A DNA stretch of 31,648 nucleotides from SURF-13 sp038924245 (GTDB lineage Bacteria > Pseudomonadota > Gammaproteobacteria > SURF-13), in NCBI GenBank assembly GCA_038924245.1, contig JBCKVB010000011.1:1-31648 (forward strand). Reading direction: 5' to 3'. The notes beneath the pieces were generated by a model. That model was not told the origin of the DNA and did no database searches. It worked only from the letters and a program-made list of their open reading frames with translations. The translations under genes were made by a program, and so were the position numbers. Shown in pieces: positions 23,543 to 31,392 of this stretch (position 1 is the first letter of the stretch; each line of letters starts with the position of its first letter).

Positions 23543-25695
23543 GACGCGGCGCGGCGCTCCCTGCGCAGATAGTTCAGCACGGCGGCCAGCAGGCCGGCCA
23601 GCAGCAGCGCCCCGAGGACGAACAACGGCGTCAGGACGGGCTGGTTCCACTGCGCGCGCAGCTTGCCGCGCAGTTCCGCGTCTATGCGCGCATATTTCAA
23701 TTCGTTGTTGGCCATCTCATGGGGCTTGGCGTTTTTATACCAGGCGTGATACAGGCCGAACTTCTTGCGGTGCGATCCCCACAGCAGCGGCGCATCCTTG
23801 CGCGCGATGTCCATCATCTCGACGATGAGCGCCTGACGCTCGGGGCCGTTTTCCATGTTCTTCATCTGTTCAAATAGTTTATTGAACTCCGGATTATCAT
23901 AGTTTGCGGCGTTTTCGCCGTTCTTTCCGGCCTTGGCGTTCGGGCCGTGGAGCAGGAACATGAAATTTTCCGGGTCGGGATAGTCGGCGTTCCAGCCCCA
24001 TTGCCAGACCTGCGCGTTGCCCTTCTGCATCTTTTCCTGAAAACGGTTGAAGTCGGTATTGCGGATGTCCAACTGCAAATCCAGCTTCTGGAACTGCTTG
24101 CGCAGCCAATCGAGATAGGCCTTGTCACCGGGACCGCTCAGCGCGGTGTCGAAATGCAACAATAACGGTTTGCCCGTCATGGCGTCACGGCCATCAGGAT
24201 AACCCGCCTCGGCCAGCAACCGGCGCGCCTCCTCGAGCGATTTCCGTTGCGGCTGCCCGTCCACCCAGTCATACACATAGGGGTTGATCCCCGCCTCGCC
24301 CTCGACATGGCCGAAGATGCCGGGCGGAATGATGCCCTGCGCCGGAATGCCGCGCCCGTTGAGAAAGATGGAGATGAACTCTTCGTAATCCACCGCGATG
24401 GAGATCGCCTGGCGCAGTTTGCGCGCCCGCTCGCTTAAGCCGCCCACCACCGGGTCGAGCATGTTGAATCCCATATAAGAAATGTTCACGCCCACGCTGG
24501 TCAACAGGCGGATGTCTTTCTCCCGCATCGCTTCGCTGACCCCCGCGTCGCCCTGCGTGGTGATGCGCACCGCCTGATCAAAGCTGTCAGAGCTGATGCC
24601 GGAGGCGTCATAGTAACCTTGCAGGAATTTGTTCCAGTACGGAATGCTCTCCTTCTCCAGGCTGTACACCACCTTGTCAATAAACGGCAACGGCTTGCCG
24701 GCGTCATCGAGCAGGCCGCGCTCGCGGTCTTCGGGCTCCCCTTCAGCGGGATAGGTTTCACCGTGAAAATTCGGATTGCGTTCCAGCACCATCTGGCGGC
24801 TGGGGTCGTTCACCGTAAGGCGATACGGGCCGGTGCCGACCGGATACCAGTCCAGCGTGATGTTGTTTTCAATCAGCCCGGGCTGTGAATAAAAACGATC
24901 CGCCTCGTGCGGCACCGGCGCGAAAAAGGGCATCGCCAGCCAATACAAAAGTTGCGGATATTTGCCGTGCAGCTTGATGCGATAGGTGTAACGATCCAAC
25001 TCCGTGACGCCCTCCAGGGGATAGCGGGCAAGATCAAGATAGGGCTGGTTGCCCGGCTCCTTTGCCGCATGGCTTAATAGTTCGCCATACTCTTTAAGCC
25101 CCACGATATATTCGCTCATCAAGCCGAAGATGGGCGAGTGTATGCCGGGGTGGGCGAGGCGCTTGATCTGGTACACATAATCCGCCGCGACCAGCTCGCG
25201 TGTGCCTTGTTGCGGAAAATCGGCCAAGGTGCGTATGCCTTTCAATTGCGCGGCGCTCAGCGCATGATAGAGAAAGGCCCCGGAGGCATCTTGCGCGAAC
25301 GCGGGGTGCGGCTGATAGCGGATGCCGGGCCGGATGGTGATGTCGTACACGCTGTAGGCAATGCGCCCGGCGGCGGCGTTGTCCGGGAGCGCCCGGCCGT
25401 CCTTATCGAGATAAACCGCCTTGGGCATGTGCGCCGCGGTGAGCGGGATCAGCGTATAGGGGCGCTTCAGATAATGGTATTGCAGCGGCGGCTCATAAAT
25501 CTGCGCGATCAAGGCGTATTCGTTTTCCACGTAAGACTGCGCCGGGTCAAGATGCTTGGGGCGTTCTTCAAAAGACGAATACAGGATATTTTGCGCGTCA
25601 TCCGCCGCGGGATAGGGGTTGTTCCACGCCCGCTCGCCGCAACCCACGGCCAGCAGCGCGCCCAGGCACAGCACGAAGTGAAAACTAAATTTCAT
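23539..25695 (-). CDS. Extracellular solute-binding lipoprotein (SBP_bac_5) with C-terminal membrane anchor
   Basis: 718 residues from ATG 25695; a TTG six codons upstream is the alternative. The lipoprotein signal MKFSFHFVLCLGALLAVGC gives a lipobox L-A-V-G-C, with lipid attachment at Cys19. The body is a peptide-type binding protein: DAQNILYSSFEERPKHLDPA, YEPPLQY, GTGPYRL, LRQAISIAVDYEEFI, NGRGIPAQGIIPPGI, ARRLLAEAGYPDG, WGWNADYPDPENFM. Larger than usual (about 540 residues). The last 40 residues hold a membrane helix (LFVLGALLLAGLLAAVLNYL) with a basic RRERR tail, so the protein could be anchored at both ends. First gene of the importer operon; the ligand, probably a peptide, cannot be read from sequence. 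Confidence 0.92.
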   Translation of the reverse strand: MKFSFHFVLCLGALLAVGCGERAWNNPYPAADDAQNILYSSFEERPKHLDPAQSYVENEYALIAQIYEPPLQYHYLKRPYTLIPLTAAHMPKAVYLDKDGRALPDNAAAGRIAYSVYDITIRPGIRYQPHPAFAQDASGAFLYHALSAAQLKGIRTLADFPQQGTRELVAADYVYQIKRLAHPGIHSPIFGLMSEYIVGLKEYGELLSHAAKEPGNQPYLDLARYPLEGVTELDRYTYRIKLHGKYPQLLYWLAMPFFAPVPHEADRFYSQPGLIENNITLDWYPVGTGPYRLTVNDPSRQMVLERNPNFHGETYPAEGEPEDRERGLLDDAGKPLPFIDKVVYSLEKESIPYWNKFLQGYYDASGISSDSFDQAVRITTQGDAGVSEAMREKDIRLLTSVGVNISYMGFNMLDPVVGGLSERARKLRQAISIAVDYEEFISIFLNGRGIPAQGIIPPGIFGHVEGEAGINPYVYDWVDGQPQRKSLEEARRLLAEAGYPDGRDAMTGKPLLLHFDTALSGPGDKAYLDWLRKQFQKLDLQLDIRNTDFNRFQEKMQKGNAQVWQWGWNADYPDPENFMFLLHGPNAKAGKNGENAANYDNPEFNKLFEQMKNMENGPERQALIVEMMDIARKDAPLLWGSHRKKFGLYHAWYKNAKPHEMANNELKYARIDAELRGKLRAQWNQPVLTPLFVLGALLLAGLLAAVLNYLRRERRAAS

Positions 25696-25785
25696 CTTTA
25701 AAGGATACACCAAGCGCCGCCCTATGCGGTGCGCTAAATTTTAGATACTCTATTATCCCTCACACACCACTTTAAGGACATCCGC

Positions 25786-26568
25786 ATGGGATTTTTAACC
25801 GGCAAGCGCGCACTCATCGTAGGGCTGGCCAGCAACCGCTCCATCGCCTGGGGCATCGCCCAGGCCATGCACCGCGAAGGCGCGGAGCTTGCCTTCACTT
25901 ATCAGAACGAACGTCTTCAGGACAGAGTGGAGAAAATGGCCTCGGAATGCGGCTCGGTCATCACCCTGCCCTGCGATGTCGGCGATGATACTCAGATCAA
26001 CGCGGTGTTTGAACATCTGGATGACTACTGGAATCACCTCGACATCATTGTTCACTCCGTGGCCTACGCCCCTTCCGAACAATTGGAGGGCAACTACCTG
26101 GACAGCGTCACGCGCGAGGGCTTCCGCGTCGCGCACGACATCAGCTCCTACAGCTTCGCCGCGCTCGCCAAGGCCGGACGCAACATGATGCAGAACCGCA
26201 ACGGCGCGCTGCTCACCTTGAGTTACCTCGGCGCCGAGCGCGCCATGCCCAACTACAACGTGATGGGGCTCGCCAAGGCGAGTCTCGAAGCCAACGTGCG
26301 CTACATGGCCGACAGCCTTGGCCCGGAGGGCATCCGCGTCAACGCCATCTCCGCCGGGCCACTCAAGACCCTCGCCGCCGCCGGCATCAGCGGTTTCCGT
26401 AAGATGCTCGACTACGTGGAAAAAACCGCCCCGCTGCGGCGCAACATCACCATTGCCGACGTGGGCAACACCGCCGCCTTCCTCTGCTCCGACCTCGCCG
26501 CCGGCATCACCGGCGAGATCGTGCACGTGGACAGCGGCTATCACATCGTGGGGATGGGGGCGCTGTAG
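25786..26568 (+). CDS. fabI: Enoyl-[acyl-carrier-protein] reductase (NADH) FabI
   Basis: 260 residues with AAGGA 7 nt before ATG 25786. SDR fold of the FabI type: GFLTGKRALIVGLASNRSIA with the FabI-specific nucleotide loop, FTYQNERL, CDVGDD, VHSVAYAPSEQL, and the active-site pattern Y147-x9-Y157-x6-K164 (LSYLGAERAMPNYNVMGLAK), then RVNAISAGPLKTLAAAGISG. It reduces the enoyl double bond in the last step of each fatty-acid elongation cycle, and is the target of triclosan and isoniazid-type drugs. Residue 93, Gly in E. coli, is Ala here, a common natural variant. It is divergent from the importer operon and followed after 11 bp by hicB and then acs. Confidence 0.96.
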   Translation: MGFLTGKRALIVGLASNRSIAWGIAQAMHREGAELAFTYQNERLQDRVEKMASECGSVITLPCDVGDDTQINAVFEHLDDYWNHLDIIVHSVAYAPSEQLEGNYLDSVTREGFRVAHDISSYSFAALAKAGRNMMQNRNGALLTLSYLGAERAMPNYNVMGLAKASLEANVRYMADSLGPEGIRVNAISAGPLKTLAAAGISGFRKMLDYVEKTAPLRRNITIADVGNTAAFLCSDLAAGITGEIVHVDSGYHIVGMGAL

Positions 26569-26579
26569 GGGGGGTTAAC

Positions 26580-26789
26580 ATGCGTTATGCCGTAGTCATT
26601 GAAAAAGCGGAGAACAACTATGCTGCTTATGTCCCCGACTTACCAGGCTGTGTAGCCACCGGGAAAACCAGGCAAGAGGTTGAGGAGCAAATTCGCGAGG
26701 CTATTGAGCTTCACTTGCATGGAATGCGCGAAGACGGCCTACCCATTCCTGAACCCACCAGCCAGGTTGAGTACGTGGACACCGCATAA
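26580..26789 (+). CDS. Orphan HicB-family protein
   Basis: 69 residues. The short fold RYAVVIEKAENNYAAYVPDL, PGCVATGKTRQEVEEQIREA, IELHLHGMREDGLPIPEPTS is the RNase-H-like HicB domain (Pfam HicB_lk_antitox), with the conserved Y-x-A-x-x-P-D-L-P-G-C and G-x-T-x-x-E-A-type stretch. No DNA-binding domain is attached. No hicA-type toxin gene flanks it: fabI ends 11 bp before and acs begins 5 bp after. It may be a solitary antitoxin or have another role. The G-rich sequence before ATG 26580 offers a ribosome-binding site. Confidence 0.88.
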   Translation: MRYAVVIEKAENNYAAYVPDLPGCVATGKTRQEVEEQIREAIELHLHGMREDGLPIPEPTSQVEYVDTA

Positions 26790-26794
26790 AAAGC

Positions 26795-28762
26795 ATGACG
26801 ACTAAAAACATCGAATCCACCCTGCACGAAGAGCGGCTGTTTGAGCCGTCGCCCGATTTTTCCGCACATGCGCGTATCAAAAGCAGGCAACAGTTGCGCG
26901 CGCTTCAGCAACAGGGCGATGAAGATCCAGAAAACTTCTGGGCCACGCTCGCGCACAACGAAATCATCTGGCATAAGCCATTCACCAAAATCCTCGACAG
27001 CAGCAATGCGCCGCACTTCCGCTGGTTTGACGACGGGCTGCTGAATGTCTCCTACAACTGCTTGGACAGACACCTCAAGGACAAGGCCCAAAAGACCGCG
27101 ATTATTTTCGAAGGCGAACAAGGCGACATCCGCCGCATAACTTATGCGGAACTGCACCGCGAGACGTGCCGCTTCGCCAATGCGCTGAAGGCGCGGGGCA
27201 TTAAAAAAGGCGACCGCGTCGTCATCTACATGCCTATGACACCGGAGGTCGTCGTCGCCATGCAGGCGTGCGCGCGCATCGGCGCAATCCATTCGGTCGT
27301 GTTTGGCGGCTTCTCCGCGCAGTCATTGAAAGACCGCATCGAGGACGCCGGGGCGAAGATGCTCATCACCGCCGACGGCGGCACGCGCGGCGGCAAGATC
27401 ATCGAACTCAAGACCGCCGCCGATCTGGCACTGAGCAAGGGCTGTCCCACCATTGAGAACGTGATCGTGCTGAAACGCAGCGGCCAAGCGGTCAACATGC
27501 AGAACGGGCGCGATGTGTGGTGGCACGACGCGGTGAAAAATGTTTCCGATACCTGCGAACCCGTGTGGGTGGAGAGCGAGCACCCGCTGTTTTTGCTCTA
27601 CACCTCCGGCTCCACCGGCAAACCCAAGGGCATCCAGCATTCCAGCGCCGGTTATCTGCTCGGCGCCATCGTCACCATGCATTGGGTGTTCGACATCCGC
27701 GACGACGACATCTTCTGGTGCACAGCGGACGTGGGCTGGGTGACGGGCCACAGCTACGTCGCCTACGGCCCGCTCGCGACCGGCGCGACCATGGTGATGT
27801 ACGAAGGCGCACCGACCATTCCCGACGGCGGGCGCTTCTGGGACATTTGCCAGCGCCACAATGTCACGATTTTCTACACCGCGCCCACCGCGATACGCGG
27901 CCTGATGAAACTGGGCGATGACATTCCCGCAAAATATGATTTATCGAAGCTGCGTTTGCTCGGCACGGTAGGCGAGCCGATCAATCCCAAAGCGTGGATG
28001 TGGTATCACAAACACATCGGCCATGAACACTGCCCCATCGTGGACACCTGGTGGCAAACCGAAACCGGCGCGCACATGATCGCCCCTATTCCCGGCGCGA
28101 TGCCCACCAAGCCCGGCTCATGCACGCTACCCCTGCCCGGCATCGCGGCCGACATCGTGGACGAAGAAGGCAACAGCATCACTCAACCCGACCAGGGCGG
28201 CTACCTCGTCATCAAAAAGCCGTGGCCGTTCATGCTGCGCACCATCTGGGGCGACGAACAGCGTTACCTGGACACCTATTGGAAAAAATTCCAAAATAAA
28301 TACTACCTCGCGGGCGACACCGCGCACCGCGACAAAGACGGCTACTTCTGGATCATGGGCCGCGCGGATGACGTGCTGAAAGTGTCCGGCCACCGCCTCG
28401 GCACCATGGAGATCGAATCCGCCCTCGTCGCACATCCGCGCGTCGCCGAAGCCGCAGTCGTAGGCAAACCAGACGAGATTAAAGGCGAAGTCGTATTCGC
28501 CTACGTCGTGCTACGCGGCGCGCGCCCCGCAGGCGGCGTGGATGAAGCACTCACCAAAGAACTGCGCGCCTGGGTCACCGAACAAATCGGCCCCATCGCC
28601 CGCCCCGACGACATCCGCTACGCCGACAACCTCCCCAAAACCCGCTCCGGCAAAATCATGCGCCGCCTGCTACGCTCCATCGCCGCAGGTGAACCCATCA
28701 CGCAGGACACCTCGACGCTGGAAAACGAGGGTATATTGTTGCAGTTGCAGGGAAAGGCATAG
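26795..28762 (+). CDS. acs: Acetyl-CoA synthetase
   Basis: 655 residues, the usual length. It converts acetate, ATP and CoA to acetyl-CoA via acetyl-AMP. Seen: FWATLAHNEIIWHKPFTKIL near the N-terminus, the P-loop-like LLYTSGSTGKPKGIQHSSAG, CTADVGWVTGHSYVAYGPLA, TIFYTAPTAIRGLMKLGD, DTWWQTETGAHMIAPIPGA, YLAGDTAHRDKDGYFWIMGR, ADDVLKVSGHRLGTMEIESA and the C-terminal LPKTRSGKIMRRLLR, whose Lys (in SGK) is the residue acetylated by Pat-type enzymes and needed for adenylation. It follows hicB after 5 bp and is probably co-transcribed with fabI. Confidence 0.97.
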   Translation: MTTKNIESTLHEERLFEPSPDFSAHARIKSRQQLRALQQQGDEDPENFWATLAHNEIIWHKPFTKILDSSNAPHFRWFDDGLLNVSYNCLDRHLKDKAQKTAIIFEGEQGDIRRITYAELHRETCRFANALKARGIKKGDRVVIYMPMTPEVVVAMQACARIGAIHSVVFGGFSAQSLKDRIEDAGAKMLITADGGTRGGKIIELKTAADLALSKGCPTIENVIVLKRSGQAVNMQNGRDVWWHDAVKNVSDTCEPVWVESEHPLFLLYTSGSTGKPKGIQHSSAGYLLGAIVTMHWVFDIRDDDIFWCTADVGWVTGHSYVAYGPLATGATMVMYEGAPTIPDGGRFWDICQRHNVTIFYTAPTAIRGLMKLGDDIPAKYDLSKLRLLGTVGEPINPKAWMWYHKHIGHEHCPIVDTWWQTETGAHMIAPIPGAMPTKPGSCTLPLPGIAADIVDEEGNSITQPDQGGYLVIKKPWPFMLRTIWGDEQRYLDTYWKKFQNKYYLAGDTAHRDKDGYFWIMGRADDVLKVSGHRLGTMEIESALVAHPRVAEAAVVGKPDEIKGEVVFAYVVLRGARPAGGVDEALTKELRAWVTEQIGPIARPDDIRYADNLPKTRSGKIMRRLLRSIAAGEPITQDTSTLENEGILLQLQGKA

Positions 28763-28787
28763 TCGGATCCGCTTCGCTTGATCCGAC
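28762..28787. repeat. REP-like hairpin after acs
   Basis: Stem GTCGGATC (28762-28769) / GATCCGAC (28780-28787) with the loop CGCTTCGCTT. Its complement contains AAGCGAAGCG, the core also seen in the other repeats of this window. It overlaps the acs stop region and might act as a terminator, but no T run follows. Confidence 0.65.
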
Positions 28788-28889
28788 CTACATGCCTGGC
28801 TCAGCGCAGGCTTGATCCAACTTACTACTGCCAGGGACGGGATTCGTGATTGCAAGTGTATTGTGGATCAGTCTGCGCAGAACGGCCTG

Positions 28890-29882
28890 ATGATGCAAAG
28901 CGCCTTCAAGTCCGCGTGGTGGCTGCGTAACGCCCACCTGCAAACGCTGTGGGCGGGCCTTGTGCGCCGCGCCCCTCAACCCGCGCTGCGGCGCGAGCGG
29001 CTGGAGTTGCCGGACGGGGATTTTGTTGATCTGGACTGGACCAGCGGGCCGGACGGCCCGGTGGTCATTATCCTGCACGGCTTGCAGGGTTCAAGCGACT
29101 CCAACTATGCGCGCGGCCTGTTAGGGTCTCTGCATCAACAAGGCTGGCGCGCCGTGCTCATACACTTTCGCGGTTGCAGCGGCGAACCGAACCGGTTGCC
29201 GCGCTTTTACCACGCCGGCGACACCGGCGATCTCGATGCCCTGATTCATGTCCTGCGCGCGCGCGAGCCGCGCACGCCGCTCGCCGCAGTCGGCTATTCC
29301 CTGGGCGGCAATGTATTGTTGAAATATCTGGCCCAGCACGGTGGCGACGCGCCATTGGCATGCGCGGTAGCGGTATCCGTGCCGTTTGATTTACATGCTG
29401 CCGCACGGCGTCTGGAGCGTGGGTTCTCCAGGGTTTATCAGTATGGTTTGTTGCGTTCCCTGCGTTTGGCGGTGCGGCGGAAATTCAAGCGCATGCCTGC
29501 GCCCGTTAATCTGGATGGACTTGATGAGATCAACACGATACGTGAGTATGACGACAAAATCACCGCGCCGTTACATGGTTTTTCCGGCGTGGACGACTAC
29601 TACACGCAATCGAGTTGCCGTCAGTTCCTGAACCGGATACGCACACCTACACTCATTCTGCACGCCGCCGATGATCCGTTCATGACGCCCGCCGCCATCC
29701 CCGCGCAGGCCGAACTTTCTCACCACGTAACGCTGGAGCTTTCCGAACGCGGCGGGCACGTGGGCTTTGTGTGCGGCAGTGCACCCTGGAAAGCCCGCTA
29801 CTGGCTGGAGCAGCGCATACCGGACTATCTCGAAAACACGTTTGCGTTTTATAATACCCGCAACATGCGGGAAACAGACTGA
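28890..29882 (+). CDS. yheT: Alpha/beta hydrolase, YheT family
   Basis: 330 residues from ATG 28890 (28893 is equally possible); an upstream TTG frame start reads through repeat DNA. The N-terminus AWWLRNAHLQTLWAGLVRR is the family hallmark (N-A-H-x-Q-T-L). The alpha/beta hydrolase core follows: VVIILHGLQGSSDSNYARGL, IHFRGCSGEPNRLPRFYHAG, the nucleophile elbow GYSLGGN, TLILHAADDPFMT with the acid Asp, and GGHVGF with the catalytic His. Substrate is unknown; yeast relatives are acyl-ester lipases. Its stop overlaps the marC-like start (TGATG at 29880-29884). Confidence 0.9.
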   Translation: MMQSAFKSAWWLRNAHLQTLWAGLVRRAPQPALRRERLELPDGDFVDLDWTSGPDGPVVIILHGLQGSSDSNYARGLLGSLHQQGWRAVLIHFRGCSGEPNRLPRFYHAGDTGDLDALIHVLRAREPRTPLAAVGYSLGGNVLLKYLAQHGGDAPLACAVAVSVPFDLHAAARRLERGFSRVYQYGLLRSLRLAVRRKFKRMPAPVNLDGLDEINTIREYDDKITAPLHGFSGVDDYYTQSSCRQFLNRIRTPTLILHAADDPFMTPAAIPAQAELSHHVTLELSERGGHVGFVCGSAPWKARYWLEQRIPDYLENTFAFYNTRNMRETD

Positions 29883-30505
29883 TGCAATTCGACACCATAC
29901 TGCTGATCAAGCAATACGTCTCGCTGCTGGTGGTGCTTGCGCCGCTCGACGTGATGCCGCTCTATCTTTCCCTGACGCAAGACATGGATGCCGCGCGGCG
30001 GCGCAGGGTGTTATTACGCATGATCGCTACCGTGCTGGTAACGCTGTTACTGTTTCAATATGGCGGCATGTATCTGTTCACGCTGATCGGCATCACCCTG
30101 CCGAGCTTCCAGGTCGCGGGCGGGCTGATCCTCGCCTCCATGGCCTGGTCCATGCTGCACGCCGAGCCTTCGCGCTTGCAGAGCCTGCGCGGAGATGAGG
30201 CGGCGCGGAGCGAGGATATCTCCATCGTGCCGCTCGGCATTCCCATGCTGGCCGGCCCCGGCACCATCACCGCGGTGATTCTTTACAGTCAGCAACATGG
30301 CACAAGCTTGGCCGGGCATGCGCAATTGAGCGGTGTGATACTGTTGACGGCGCTCACGCTGTACGTGCTGTTCCGCATGGCTGGGCCGCTGTTCGACAAG
30401 ATGGGAACAACCGGCGCGCGCATCACCACGCGCATCATGGGCATGCTGCTGCTCGCCGTGGCGATGGAGTTTATCCTGCGCGGCATCACCGAGGTATTTC
30501 GCTGA
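29882..30505 (+). CDS. MarC/UPF0056 family inner-membrane protein
   Basis: 207 residues with six predicted helices. It starts YVSLLVVLAPLDVMPLYLSL, with the conserved P-x-D-x-x-P-L motif, and has FTLIGITLPSFQVAGGLILA and SIVPLGIPMLAGPGTITAVI, the P-L-x-x-P-x-x-A-G-P-G-x-I pattern repeated in MarC proteins, ending in ITTRIMGMLLLAVAMEFILR. The family was once linked to multiple antibiotic resistance, but that role was not upheld; function is unknown. It overlaps the YheT gene by 1 bp. Confidence 0.92.
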   Translation: MQFDTILLIKQYVSLLVVLAPLDVMPLYLSLTQDMDAARRRRVLLRMIATVLVTLLLFQYGGMYLFTLIGITLPSFQVAGGLILASMAWSMLHAEPSRLQSLRGDEAARSEDISIVPLGIPMLAGPGTITAVILYSQQHGTSLAGHAQLSGVILLTALTLYVLFRMAGPLFDKMGTTGARITTRIMGMLLLAVAMEFILRGITEVFR

Positions 30506-30560
30506 GCGCAACGGTTAGCAGAATGACAACAATCAGCACTGTGTGACGTGACATTATGAA

Positions 30561-30850
30561 TTAAGGACGCCTCTAAAAATCCCATCTCCCTTGAGGGAGT
30601 AAGCGAAGCGAAGGGTGTAGCGAAGCGCAGGGTGCAGAAATTTACAATTTTTAGGGAACCTCTGATGTGTCAGCAGTTCCTGCGGCACAGGGAAGAGCGA
30701 AGCGAAGGGTTCTGCCGCCATTTTCAATGGCATTAAGCCATTGAAAATGAAGGAAAGTGCCCATAATATTCATAGGGCACATTTTTCACTTTCCGTGCTC
30801 TGAGAAGTCAGGGACGGACTTATTCAGAGCCTCCTTAGAGGCGCCCTTAA
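30561..30850. repeat. MITE-like element 3 (290 bp), composite and nested
   Basis: Outer ends TTAAGGACGCCTCT (30561-30574) and AGAGGCGCCCTTAA (30837-30850) are inverted, with TTAA at both edges. Inside, CTAAAAAT (30573-30580) pairs with ATTTTTAG (30646-30653) as one block; then GGAACCTCTGAT (from 30655) pairs with ATTCAGAGCCTCC (ending 30834) as a second block. The second block contains a 13-bp hairpin (30719-30731/30737-30749) and GGAAAGTG/CACTTTCC (30752/30794). Positions 30688-30709 match the core of the nadB repeat. The right TTAA includes the stop codon of the next gene. No coding capacity. Confidence 0.75.
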
Positions 30851-31359
30851 ATATGTAACCTGCGCAACTGTGGATCAGGCTCACTCCTTTCCCACGCCTC
30901 GTCAAAGAATTTGGCCAGCACGGCGGCCTGTTCGGGCGCATGAAAGCTGACCTCGCCTTCATAGCGGTCGCTCAATCTTCTGTGCAGCACGCCCATTTTA
31001 TCCACCACCAGAAAGGCCTCGTTATAGCCGTCATGATCGGGCGCGGGTTTGCGGATTTGAATAAAACTGCTCAGTTGTTGCGCCAGGGTGACCAGACCAT
31101 GGCCCTGGCTCACGATCTTCTCTGAATTTTGCACTAGGATTCGGATTTGCGAATACTGGCTGTACAGGGCGAGCTTGCGCACCGCCTCGACAAATAGAGG
31201 ATTGTCGTAAATCGCGGGCTCCAGGTCACGGCTGTAGATATGCAGAAAGCGCTTGCCTTGACTCACCAGGGCAATGGCGGCGGCGCGGTTCTCGGCGCTG
31301 TTGCTGACCAGCACGCGCTCCGCGTCCACACCGAGCCTCAAACCATCCAGGTTTTGCAT
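30847..31359 (-). CDS. Conserved hypothetical protein next to purB
   Basis: 170 residues. Soluble, with no signal peptide or membrane helix. Sequence includes FLHIYSRDLEPAIYDNPLFV, EAVRKLALYSQYSQIRILVQ, GHGLVTLAQQLSSFIQIRKP and EAFLVVDKMGVLHRRLSDRY. It resembles a proteobacterial domain that I recall beside purB and sometimes attached to acetyltransferases (DUF7931-like), with a phospholipase-D-like flavour in the first half; this is tentative and no catalytic motif is obvious. ATG 31359 lies 33 bp after the purB stop, suggesting co-transcription. Its TAA stop is within the TTAA duplicated by element 3. Confidence 0.75.
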   Translation of the reverse strand: MQNLDGLRLGVDAERVLVSNSAENRAAAIALVSQGKRFLHIYSRDLEPAIYDNPLFVEAVRKLALYSQYSQIRILVQNSEKIVSQGHGLVTLAQQLSSFIQIRKPAPDHDGYNEAFLVVDKMGVLHRRLSDRYEGEVSFHAPEQAAVLAKFFDEAWERSEPDPQLRRLHI

Positions 31360-31392
31360 GTGACGTCGCGCTCCCGGCTGTGTCGTCAGTAT

